Below are positions 9,777-17,306 of a stretch of 64,000 nt of DNA, one piece after another. The DNA comes from Alphaproteobacteria bacterium (GTDB lineage: Bacteria; Pseudomonadota; Alphaproteobacteria; Rs-D84): assembly GCA_017505705.1 (NCBI GenBank), contig JAFVOS010000011.1, positions 109,449-173,448 of the forward strand. The letters are read 5' to 3'. Numbering within the stretch: the stretch's first letter is position 1; each line of letters starts with the position of its first letter. The position numbers and the translations under genes are program-made. The notes beneath the pieces are model-generated. The model had not been told where the DNA came from and did not search any database. It worked only from the letters and a program-made list of their open reading frames with translations.

Positions 9777-10925
9777 ATGCAAAATCGCATTTTTATTATT
9801 TTTGCTATTATAATACTGTCACGTACAATATACGCTTCCGAAAGCATCACATCATATATTGATACGGTTCGCAAAAATCCATCCAATTGGGATGCACGAT
9901 ATGAATTAGCAAAACTATATTTCGACACAAATCAATATTCCGCAGCCCAGTACAATTTTGAATTTGCCACCGCCCAATGTGACGCACCCGCTGATATAAA
10001 TAAATACATATCGGATATTCGTCGATTAAAAAAATGGGATATTGAATTTGGCATCGGCACCATCCCCGACAGCAGTATTAATTTCGCCCCATCCAATCGC
10101 CATGAATGTACACAAACCCCATCTGGCCCCGCTTGTTCCGAACTAGAACAAGATTCATCTGGATTTGGCCTAAACATAAATGGCGCAGTAAACTATTACA
10201 CAAATATATATAAAAATTTTGGATTACGCACCACATTTGGTGGTGCAATTTTAAATACATCAAACGATATCCCAACTGATTATTCTGCTCGATTTGCTAT
10301 TGGTCCAAGATATATATTTTCCTATGGCGACATATTTATTCAACCATCTTTTGGCACACGCTTTTATAACAATCACCTTTACAATACAACGTATGGCACG
10401 CGCATTGGTGGCACATTGCAATTTCCATCCAGATTATTTACAAACATTGCCCTGGATATTCAAAGGAACCATTATCATAGCGAAAAAATAAATGATATTC
10501 TGTCTGGATTTGATTGGACGTTCTATGTACACCCAAAATATTACCTGAACAATCACAGTTTTATTTCATTTACCGCAGCCATATCACATAATGACACAGC
10601 CCTTTCCGCACTGGGATTTGACACAGGACGGCTGGCTATTGGATATTTTTACAAGATTCCATATGGATTTAATTTCTATATAAACGCCATGTATTCACAT
10701 AACACATACCACACGTCTGGCACATTTATCCTGGACAACACATTTCATCATGCCACCAGACGTGATAACACATACCAAATATACACCCGAATTTATAACA
10801 GTTACATAAACCTGTATAATTTTATTCCCGCATTCAGTTACACATACGCATATCAAGATTCCAACATCCCGACATACGACCGCCACACGCACCAAGCAAT
10901 GCTTGAAATCGTACGTATGTTTTAA
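9777..10925 (+). CDS. Slam-like outer-membrane beta-barrel (surface lipoprotein assembly modifier, DUF560-type)
   Basis: 382 residues with a signal peptide (MQNRIFIIFAIIILSRTIYA). Residues about 22-85 form a short TPR-like helical region (ARYELAKLYFDTNQYSAAQYNFEFA). The rest alternates aromatic and polar residues in beta strands and ends FSYTYAYQDSNIPTYDRHT...MLEIVRMF, the C-terminal pattern of the Slam/DUF560 family with a terminal Phe for Bam-dependent insertion. Slam proteins move selected lipoproteins to the cell surface. A promoter with TTGCCA and TAGAAT lies just upstream, so the 5' leader is very short. The family assignment is by motif only; another small barrel family is possible. 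Confidence 0.65.
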   Translation: MQNRIFIIFAIIILSRTIYASESITSYIDTVRKNPSNWDARYELAKLYFDTNQYSAAQYNFEFATAQCDAPADINKYISDIRRLKKWDIEFGIGTIPDSSINFAPSNRHECTQTPSGPACSELEQDSSGFGLNINGAVNYYTNIYKNFGLRTTFGGAILNTSNDIPTDYSARFAIGPRYIFSYGDIFIQPSFGTRFYNNHLYNTTYGTRIGGTLQFPSRLFTNIALDIQRNHYHSEKINDILSGFDWTFYVHPKYYLNNHSFISFTAAISHNDTALSALGFDTGRLAIGYFYKIPYGFNFYINAMYSHNTYHTSGTFILDNTFHHATRRDNTYQIYTRIYNSYINLYNFIPAFSYTYAYQDSNIPTYDRHTHQAMLEIVRMF

Positions 10926-10930
10926 TAAAA

Positions 10931-10954
10931 AACCCACACAAGGTGGGTTGTTTT
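10931..10954 (+). terminator. Intrinsic terminator of the Slam-like gene
   Basis: Stem AACCCACA-CAA-GGTGGGTT followed by GTTTT, 6 bases after the stop codon. Confidence 0.75.
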
Positions 10955-10956
10955 AA

Positions 10957-11074
10957 TGGTGGGAGTATGCTTGCATTAATCGAGCAGATAATAAACAACG
11001 GTTTGCTGATTTAATACAACAGGTAAAAGAGTTTAAAGATAAATTGCTAATTTCACCCGAAGGTGAAAATTGAA
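10957..11074 (+). pseudogene. Intergenic stretch with a possible C-terminal gene remnant and a 10-nt copy of a tRNA-Tyr 3' end
   Basis: From 10957 to 10966 the bases TGGTGGGAGT equal the complement of the tRNA-Tyr acceptor end. An open frame without a start codon then reads YACINRADNKQRFADLIQQV and ends at a stop near 11074. It looks like the tail of a lost gene, but no family was recognised. The 10-nt tRNA match alone could be chance; it gains weight only from the stronger copy at 12154. Confidence 0.3.
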
Positions 11075-11122
11075 TATTTGTTGAATTTATGATATTATTT
11101 TATAGAAAACAAAGGTTCTAAG

Positions 11123-12034
11123 ATGAGAACAAATTTGCAAGATAAAATTAAAACATTTATTGCATTAAAACTTCAGAGAAAACGAAATTTTTTAAAGAAA
11201 TCTAATCAGTACAGATGGAATTCTCCTGTTTATTTGTTTACTAATGAAAATATTCATGATTATTTAATACAACTTGATAATTTAAAGAATAAAAAGGTTT
11301 TATGCGTTGCTGGCGGTGGTGACCATGTATTTGAATCTATTCTGGCAGGTTCGAAATATATTGATTGTTTCGATATAAATTATTTGCAAAAACATATAAT
11401 TGAATTGAAATCAAAAATGATAATTGCCTTACCGTATAATGAATTTATGGCTTTTTTCTTTGATAAAAAAGAATTTATGAATAAAAAGATTATCGCTCCT
11501 ATTTTTCACACTTTTTCATCAGGCTTGCAACAATTTCTAAACATGTATTACAAAAGCAATAACTTAGATTATTTTGAATACCGTGGCCCAACAATACCAA
11601 GATACGATATAAAAAAAATTTCATATATAAGAAATGTACGACAATATAATAAATTGAAAAAATTGTTGCCAACCACACAAATCAATTTTATTAATTCTAA
11701 TTGCAAAAACATAATAAATAAAACAAACCAAACATACGATGTAGTGCTGTTATCAAATATATTCGACACTCGTTTTACGCGAAATAATATTAAATATAAA
11801 CTATTTGATTTTTATAATAAATTTGTTCAACCGATATTTATACAATGTTTGAATCCTAACGGCAAAATTTGTTTTGCCTATATTTACGATGACAAACTGT
11901 ATAATTCTTGTCTGAAACAGTCTATTAAAAATTTAATTTTACAAAAAAACACAAAAATATCTTCCATCATAGTAGACAGTATAAATAAGGGGAACGATTC
12001 AAATATAGTTCTTTATTGTAAAAAGAAGCTTTAG
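11123..12034 (+). CDS. AT-rich SAM-binding-fold protein resembling DUF3419/BtaA-type transferases
   Basis: 303 residues, rich in Lys, Asn, Ile and Tyr, with far more A+T than the neighbours. Near residue 60 the run KKVLCVAGGGDHVFESILAG then FDINYLQKHIIELK is a Rossmann SAM-binding loop of the type found in DUF3419 proteins (S-adenosylmethionine:diacylglycerol 3-amino-3-carboxypropyltransferase relatives). A second motif YDVVLLSNIFD sits near residue 210, where motif IV of a methyltransferase fold would be. AAAGG precedes the ATG. It lies between degenerate tRNA-Tyr 3' ends, which suggests acquisition by integration. The exact reaction is unknown. Confidence 0.6.
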   Translation: MRTNLQDKIKTFIALKLQRKRNFLKKSNQYRWNSPVYLFTNENIHDYLIQLDNLKNKKVLCVAGGGDHVFESILAGSKYIDCFDINYLQKHIIELKSKMIIALPYNEFMAFFFDKKEFMNKKIIAPIFHTFSSGLQQFLNMYYKSNNLDYFEYRGPTIPRYDIKKISYIRNVRQYNKLKKLLPTTQINFINSNCKNIINKTNQTYDVVLLSNIFDTRFTRNNIKYKLFDFYNKFVQPIFIQCLNPNGKICFAYIYDDKLYNSCLKQSIKNLILQKNTKISSIIVDSINKGNDSNIVLYCKKKL

Positions 12035-12121
12035 AATCGGCAATCTCTGTTCGAAGATTGGTAAAAATCAGTGTTTTTTGGATATGCTATTTTCGAACCA
12101 CCCGAATAATATAAAATCCAA

Positions 12122-12148
12122 AGAAAAACCGCACTTTAAAAGTGCGGT
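12122..12148 (-). terminator. Terminator following the tRNA-Tyr 3'-end copy (minus strand)
   Basis: On the minus strand the stem ACCGCACTTT-TAAAGTGCGGT is followed by TTTT, placed just after the copy of the tRNA-Tyr 3' end. Confidence 0.75.
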
Positions 12149-12153
12149 GTATC

Positions 12154-12175
12154 TTCTGGTGGGAGTGGCTGGATT
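12154..12175 (-). repeat. 22-nt exact copy of the tRNA-Tyr 3' end (att-like scar)
   Basis: The 22 bases match exactly 12312-12333, which covers the tRNA-Tyr acceptor end, CCA and the following GAA. There is no tRNA body upstream of the copy; instead a roughly 105-base spacer with AAAGGGGCCC and GGGAATTACAATC (minus strand) lies between. A terminator follows the copy, as after the real gene. Confidence 0.8.
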
Positions 12176-12280
12176 GTAATTCCCATATTCGCTGTCGCTC
12201 TATGGGCCCCTTTCGCCTGCGGCTCGAACCTGCAATCTTATGATTGCGTGTTTCAAATCCATAAACCACATTCACCAAAA

Positions 12281-12310
12281 ATAAAACCACCCCACACGGG
12301 GGTGATTTTA
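12281..12310 (-). terminator. Terminator of the tRNA-Gly/tRNA-Tyr transcript
   Basis: On the minus strand the stem ATCACCCCC-GTGT-GGGGTGGTTTT lies 5 bases after the tRNA-Tyr CCA and has a T-rich tail. Confidence 0.8.
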
Positions 12311-12314
12311 TTTC

Positions 12315-12401
12315 TGGTGGGAGTGGCTGGATTCGAACCAGCTCAGGCTTAAGCCAACAGATTTACAGTCTGCCCCGGCTCTCCAACTCCGGCGCACGCC
12401 C
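12315..12401 (-). tRNA. tRNA-Tyr (GTA anticodon)
   Basis: 87 nt including an encoded CCA. The anticodon loop CTGTAAA gives GTA, flanked by GCAGA and TCTGT. A long variable arm (about GGCTTAAGCC) is present, as expected for bacterial tRNA-Tyr, and the T-arm is GCTGG-TTCGAAT-CCAGC. The acceptor stem has one mismatch (position 4 C against T). It lies 53 bases after tRNA-Gly on the same strand. Confidence 0.93.
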
Positions 12402-12454
12402 AATCTTAATCGCCACTACTTTCGTGGCTTGCCACACAAAGCCTTGGCGAAGTG

Positions 12455-12529
12455 TGGTGCGGGCAGCGGGAATCGAACCCGCATTTCAAGCTTGGAAGGC
12501 TTGCATACTAGCCTTTGTACTATGCCCGC
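12455..12529 (-). tRNA. tRNA-Gly (TCC anticodon)
   Basis: 75 nt with encoded CCA. Acceptor GCGGGCA pairs with TGCCCGC; the anticodon stem CAAGC/GCTTG holds loop CTTCCAA, anticodon TCC; the T-arm is GCGGG-TTCGATT-CCCGC. It is upstream of tRNA-Tyr and probably co-transcribed with it. Confidence 0.95.
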
Positions 12530-12585
12530 AACAAATTGAAAGCTTTTCGATTATATATTATTTAGACACAAAATCAAGTGTTTAT

Positions 12586-14361
12586 TTATTCACGTTTTAA
12601 CAAACTTTGTACTGCCAATGGAAAATCAGTACTTTTTGCCAGATACGAACCACTGACCAACAAATCTGCCCCTGCCCCCCAGCATAATTGGGCTGTTTTG
12701 TCATTTATTCCGCCATCAACAGATATTAAAAATTTCAATCCATATTTTTTTCGTGTCGCCGCCAGCACAGAAATCTTGTGCAGACAAGCCGGTTGAAATT
12801 CTTGTGCGGCGGCCCCTGGTGCCACTGTCATAACCATAACTTCATCAATTTCACGCAAAACATCTTTTAAAATTCTTACCGAAGAATCTGGATTCAATGC
12901 AATTCCAACACGACGCCCTGCTGCATGAACTGTACGAATTGCTTCACGCACCCCCGATGTGTTTGTTGACAGTATAACTGTATCTGCCCCTGCTGCGACT
13001 GCATCCGTTGCCCAGACATTTGGGCTTTCTGTCATTAAATGAACATGTAAATGTGCATCTGTATGTGATTTTATAAACTTAATCAAATTAATACCACCGG
13101 CCACTTTATCTACATAAAAACCATCCATAACATCAACATGAATCATTGATATACCACCGGCTTTAAACATTGAATACGTTTCTGGTCGGCGCATATCAAA
13201 ACACAGCGTACTTGGCAATACTGGTACAAATTTTGATTTAACCTTTTTCTTTTTTGGTTTAAAGATACCTGTCACAGAATCAATAAAAGCATGTATTTTT
13301 TCACGACGTGCCAAATACGCATTGCGTTTATTTGCAAACATTGCCCAAACATGTGCCGACAACGCCCGCACTGTCGCATCACTGTGCATTGCATCTGTTG
13401 GTACGACGAACGTATTTTCAATCAGGTCACGTACGCCCCCCATTTCTGCGCCACCACCTGTTATAACTATCTTAGACGGTCTGTACTTTTCAATAACATT
13501 GTTCCCAGAATCTCGAATTTGCCCAATAACATCAACCATTATCGGCAAAACAATATCATTAATATCACCACGTGAAAATCCATACAATGTATCCGCTGGC
13601 GTAAATCGATCCATCTCTTTTGGAATCAAGTTTGCAACCGCCCGCTTAATCCGTTCAGCTTCATCAAAATCAATTGATAGTTTTTCAGAAATCTCCTGGG
13701 TTATTTTTGTTCCACCAACTGGTACTTTTACATGCCACACTGGCCCACGATCCGTCCAAACCGATGCAGATGTAAATTCAGCACCAAAATCTATAAACAT
13801 CGTATTTTGCTTTTTTGCACGAAATGCTGAATTTTGCAGATATTGTGGATCAAAAAATGCAATTGGCTGAATATACGTATGCCGCATCAAAGAATACACA
13901 TTATCCAGCATGTCATTTCTATAGAATATCGCCCCAAAAATAGCCGCTAATTGTCTATCAACACTGCCCACCGGGTTCATCATATCCCTGGCCCCAGGCC
14001 GACTGTATGCCAATGGTACAACATGAATTGGCTGATATTCTTCTGGTGAAACAATCTGGGCAATCAGGCTTTTAACATCAGCATTTACAATCTTGTGTTC
14101 ACCCGACCAAGTTATACTTTTCACCATAGCCATATATTTTGATGGACCAAAATTACCTGTAATATATGCAGAATCTAAATTACGCCCAATTTGATGTTCC
14201 AGTTCATTTATAACTGACTTTATCGCAAATACAGTATCAAAACTGTCCACTGAAAAAATAGCAGATTTTGCAATACGCCCTGATTTTACATGATGCGCAA
14301 TCCCACGTACCCCCGACGTGCCAATATCCAGACATAAAAAACAAGAATCCAGCATATTCAT
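12586..14361 (-). CDS. FtsA cell-division protein fused in frame to ribulose-phosphate 3-epimerase
   Basis: 591 residues from the ATG at 14361 (ACAGG 10 bases upstream; a TTG two codons earlier is possible). Residues about 1-375 are FtsA: LDIGTSGVRGIA, NPVGSVDRQL, MFIDFGAEFTSASV, VPVGGTKITQEISEKL, EAERIK and VITGGGAEMGGVRDL. FtsA links FtsZ to the membrane; an amphipathic-looking segment (IHAFIDSVTGIFK) plus a lysine run closes this part. Residues about 386-591 are Rpe: LPSTLCFDM, IHVDVMDGFYVD, LHVHLMTE, GIALNPDSSV, VMTVAPGAAAQEF, ISVDGGIN and LLVSGSYL. The metal ligands His/Asp of HVDVMDG, His of VHLM and Asp of VDGG are kept. The frame is continuous, with no good internal start. ftsQ lies directly upstream. 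Confidence 0.88.
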   Translation of the reverse strand: MNMLDSCFLCLDIGTSGVRGIAHHVKSGRIAKSAIFSVDSFDTVFAIKSVINELEHQIGRNLDSAYITGNFGPSKYMAMVKSITWSGEHKIVNADVKSLIAQIVSPEEYQPIHVVPLAYSRPGARDMMNPVGSVDRQLAAIFGAIFYRNDMLDNVYSLMRHTYIQPIAFFDPQYLQNSAFRAKKQNTMFIDFGAEFTSASVWTDRGPVWHVKVPVGGTKITQEISEKLSIDFDEAERIKRAVANLIPKEMDRFTPADTLYGFSRGDINDIVLPIMVDVIGQIRDSGNNVIEKYRPSKIVITGGGAEMGGVRDLIENTFVVPTDAMHSDATVRALSAHVWAMFANKRNAYLARREKIHAFIDSVTGIFKPKKKKVKSKFVPVLPSTLCFDMRRPETYSMFKAGGISMIHVDVMDGFYVDKVAGGINLIKFIKSHTDAHLHVHLMTESPNVWATDAVAAGADTVILSTNTSGVREAIRTVHAAGRRVGIALNPDSSVRILKDVLREIDEVMVMTVAPGAAAQEFQPACLHKISVLAATRKKYGLKFLISVDGGINDKTAQLCWGAGADLLVSGSYLAKSTDFPLAVQSLLKRE

Positions 14362-14381
14362 GTTCAATCAACCTGTCAGAT

Positions 14382-15059
14382 TTATTTTACCAATATACGT
14401 GCATCATCACGCATATCAATAACAGAAATCTTTTTTTCTAAAATATTATGTGTCTTATCCAAAGAAATCAATGTACTTACCGCAGCGATTGGATTTTGTT
14501 CTGGCAACATAACTGTTATTCCACCATTTGTCACCATATTCCAGCGACGGTTTTCAATCCACTCCATATACGCTACATCTTCTACCATATTTCGTGCAGC
14601 AGCTGTTATATCAGAAATATCACTTGGAATCGGCCCAACAAAAACAACCGCCCCAGGATCCCTGGCATCACTTGGTTGATTTACCACCGTACCATCTGCA
14701 GACAATGGGAAAAAGCTTTCGCCATCAGACCATTGGGCAACTGCCTTGTACATATCTGCCTGAACGGCCAGATTTCCATTTGGCAACCGCCGTACAGCCG
14801 ATTTTTTCACACCCGGCACCGCCCCGATACGTTCATTTAACGCTGTTAAATCCACTTCATATGTATTTCTGACCAATCCACCCGCCGCTGCACGCATTGC
14901 ATCCATATCTGCATCTTTAGAATCTGTGACAATTGATATATTATTAACCAGCGCAAGATTACCCTGTCCCATTGCCACCATAATCGTACGCACAGCAAAA
15001 TACACCGCCATAACAATAGCAACAACAAAACACAGCCAAAACCAGATGGAACGTTTCAT
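14382..15059 (-). CDS. ftsQ: Cell division protein FtsQ (DivIB family)
   Basis: About 225 residues from ATG 15059 (MKRSIWFWLCFVV); a GTG two codons upstream is also possible. One N-terminal membrane helix (residues about 5-27) is followed by a POTRA-like domain (YEVDLTALNERIGAVPGVKK, RRLPNGNLAVQA) and the FtsQ beta domain (NRRWNMV, NGGITVMLPE, VIDMRDDARILVK). FtsQ is the periplasmic scaffold of the divisome. TATAAT lies only a few bases before the start, so the message may be nearly leaderless. It is followed by ftsA-rpe after 20 bases. Confidence 0.88.
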   Translation of the reverse strand: MKRSIWFWLCFVVAIVMAVYFAVRTIMVAMGQGNLALVNNISIVTDSKDADMDAMRAAAGGLVRNTYEVDLTALNERIGAVPGVKKSAVRRLPNGNLAVQADMYKAVAQWSDGESFFPLSADGTVVNQPSDARDPGAVVFVGPIPSDISDITAAARNMVEDVAYMEWIENRRWNMVTNGGITVMLPEQNPIAAVSTLISLDKTHNILEKKISVIDMRDDARILVK

Positions 15060-15082
15060 AGGCACAATTATATCATAAAAAC

Positions 15083-15114
15083 AAAAGACATGAAACTTAA
15101 ATCATGTCTTTTTT
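15083..15114. terminator. Intrinsic terminator after the 15.1-15.5 kb lipoprotein gene
   Basis: Stem AAGACATGA with TCATGTCTT, with A and T runs on the two sides; it ends the small lipoprotein transcript on the minus strand, and the ftsQ promoter lies beside it. Confidence 0.75.
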
Positions 15115-15115
15115 A

Positions 15116-15505
15116 TTACATTGCACGCAATAAATACCCACGCCTGAACATACATCTGCGATACGCCCCGATTGTCCTTGACGTTTTATTTCTTGGTACA
15201 GACAGCAATGACCGCTGTCCGACATCCTTGTATTCATTTGATTGAAATGTCACCCACAGCCCATCCCAATCTGGCATATTTGCGCTTTGATTTGGGGACA
15301 ACAGCTTTGAAATACGTGATCGTGGCAAATAAGACGGCTTATCAATTCCCAAACAAGACCTATGATCCCGGACAAATTGTTCCATCGTCACTGCTTCGTT
15401 TTCCCAGTTTAAAATCGTTGCATCATCAATACTGCCCTGATTAGGTGACGCACACCCAACCAGTATAAAAAGCATAAAAAAAGCCCCCAGGAATTTTATT
15501 CTCAT
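15116..15505 (-). CDS. Small lipoprotein of unknown function
   Basis: 129 residues. MRIKFLGAFFMLFILVGCAS is a lipoprotein signal peptide with lipobox LVGC. The mature part has four further regions rich in Arg and Ser (RDHRSCLGIDKPSYLPRSR and RRCMFRRGYLLRAM) but no family was recognised. A promoter reading TTGCCC, 17 bases, TATAAT ends only 6 bases before the ATG, so the transcript probably begins at or next to the start codon. It is divergent from the 15.6 kb gene. Confidence 0.7.
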   Translation of the reverse strand: MRIKFLGAFFMLFILVGCASPNQGSIDDATILNWENEAVTMEQFVRDHRSCLGIDKPSYLPRSRISKLLSPNQSANMPDWDGLWVTFQSNEYKDVGQRSLLSVPRNKTSRTIGAYRRCMFRRGYLLRAM

Positions 15506-15581
15506 GATTCTATTATAATTTATTTGCGTTTGTGGGGCAATAGTTTTTATAATAGCACAAAAGGGACAAAGGAATCTTCAC

Positions 15582-15905
15582 ATGGCAATAACGGTTCAGA
15601 ACTTTATTAAGCTGGCCAATTACTATAACCAAACGACAATGTTGATGTCTGCAATCTGCGTACAAAAGGGTGGCATTGCAATGGAAAACTATGTTGGCCG
15701 TTTTTATGCAGCCGATATTCTTGAATATGTTTCAGAATATGGTCGCCGTTTATTACAATCTGGTGCACCACTGTCGCCTGAGATAAAATCACTAATAGAC
15801 AGATTTACCAAACAGTTCGAACGTGTACGTGGTCTTGCGACCCCAACACAAAAACCAATTCACGAAATGACATTGTCAGAATTCGAAAAACTTATGAATA
15901 TTTAG
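15582..15905 (+). CDS. Conserved-looking 107-residue protein of unknown function
   Basis: 107 residues, helical in appearance, no signal peptide or membrane segment (MAITVQNFIKLANYYNQTTM ... LSEFEKLMNI). AAAGGAATC lies about 11 bases before the ATG, and a promoter TTGCGT, 18 bases, TATAAT is found upstream in the divergent region. It is followed after 25 bases by the secretin-like lipoprotein gene and may be co-transcribed with it, which would hint at a role in pilus assembly; that is only inference. Confidence 0.7.
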   Translation: MAITVQNFIKLANYYNQTTMLMSAICVQKGGIAMENYVGRFYAADILEYVSEYGRRLLQSGAPLSPEIKSLIDRFTKQFERVRGLATPTQKPIHEMTLSEFEKLMNI

Positions 15906-15930
15906 TTCACACCCCCAGGGAGATACAGAT

Positions 15931-17286
15931 ATGAGAAATATTAGCAATAAAATAAAAAAAATAACACTGTACCTGTTATGCATAACACTAATATTTGGTT
16001 GCAGTAAAAAGAACGAAACCCCTGTCGACCAACAACAACCATTATATGACAATATAACTGTTGTTGACACAATGGTTATTAACGAGAATTCTGTTCCTAT
16101 TTTTCCTAAAAAGGCCGCACTAACAACAGATACTGCACGCCGTTTTTCTATCGACCTCCCCAAACGTTGCAGTGTCAATTGGGACAGCCAAAACATCGTA
16201 TCCATTGTCCCCGAAGAAAAAATTGAAATTATACGACTGGAAACTGGCGACAAATTACCTGATTTAAAGGTATCAGATTATGAATTTAAAAAACTAAGCG
16301 TGAAACAAGCACTGGACAAATTGCTGAACGGCACAGATATTTCTGTCGTTGAAGATGGCGAAATGATAGAACGCATAACTGGCACAATATCTTCTGGCAG
16401 CCTGTCAGACGCCGTTGAATTAATGGCAAAAATGGGCCACGCATATTATTCATATGATTCTGCATCCGGTGAAATCCACCTGACCCATCGTGGAAAATGG
16501 TTAATCAACATGCCTAAAAACGAAAGTATTATCATGGCATTACTGGACGCCATGCATGGGGCAGATATGCGAAATCTGTTGGTTAACTGGGATGACAAAA
16601 CCGTCGTATTCGAAGGCAACTATCAAACTGAACGCGAAGTTGCCCGAATAATATCTGACATCGCATCCAAGAAATACATGATTGGATGGGACATCGATAT
16701 TTATCGTGTATACCCACGCACAGACAACCCAATTATATGGATGAATTTATTGCCTGCATTTGGCGATAAAAACATAAAAATGTCTATCCCTGGTGTTGTT
16801 GGTCGTGCCCTGGTCACCAGTTCTGAAATCAACACAAAAACATTACAGGAATTTTTATCACAACAGGCAAACGTTGTTTTAATTTCCCAGGGACAATTTG
16901 TAATTCCAAATGGCTGGCAGTCACGCTTTGACATTGGCCAGTGCAGCAAAGAAGAACGCCTTGAAACAGACCTTGTTATTGGCGCAACTGCAACATACGG
17001 TGACTATGCAGGCCGCAAAAAAATCGATGCAAAAATAGTACTGCGCACCAGTAATGGCGAACTGTCGTCATTTGACATTCCATCCAGTGTTGGTGACAAC
17101 TATGTAATCGTCGGCATACCAACACATTCATTTGTGACGACCCCAGAAACATTGATAAGTCCTTTTGCAGAACTGGTTGTATTTATGTCACCACGCTTGA
17201 TATCTATTGTTGACGCTGCGACAATTCCAGATAACGCATTAACACCATTGGCTGGCGATGCATTGCGTGCGTTTCTAAGTGAATAA
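15931..17286 (+). CDS. Secretin-like outer-membrane lipoprotein (PilN family, type IVb pilus)
   Basis: 451 residues. A lipoprotein signal (LLCITLIFGCSKK, lipobox IFGC) is followed by a secretin N-terminal domain (KLSVKQALDKLLNGTDISVV), an N1-like domain around YQTEREVARIISDIASKKYM and a secretin barrel region (VLISQGQFVIPN, ATATYGDYAGRKKI, LVVFMSPRLISIVD). This matches lipoprotein secretins such as PilN of R64, BfpB or TcpC. It is short for a secretin. It would provide the outer-membrane channel for the PilO2-PilP-PilQ-PilR machinery encoded about 22 kb away. AGGGAG precedes the start. Confidence 0.72.
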   Translation: MRNISNKIKKITLYLLCITLIFGCSKKNETPVDQQQPLYDNITVVDTMVINENSVPIFPKKAALTTDTARRFSIDLPKRCSVNWDSQNIVSIVPEEKIEIIRLETGDKLPDLKVSDYEFKKLSVKQALDKLLNGTDISVVEDGEMIERITGTISSGSLSDAVELMAKMGHAYYSYDSASGEIHLTHRGKWLINMPKNESIIMALLDAMHGADMRNLLVNWDDKTVVFEGNYQTEREVARIISDIASKKYMIGWDIDIYRVYPRTDNPIIWMNLLPAFGDKNIKMSIPGVVGRALVTSSEINTKTLQEFLSQQANVVLISQGQFVIPNGWQSRFDIGQCSKEERLETDLVIGATATYGDYAGRKKIDAKIVLRTSNGELSSFDIPSSVGDNYVIVGIPTHSFVTTPETLISPFAELVVFMSPRLISIVDAATIPDNALTPLAGDALRAFLSE

Positions 17287-17306
17287 TGATAAAGGTACAG
17301 GTAAAA

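Noticed and set aside
13220-13260. Internal translation start giving a separate rpe gene
   Set aside because: No ATG or GTG at the junction; the only in-frame TTG is 23 bases from the nearest AAGG, too far for a ribosome binding site.
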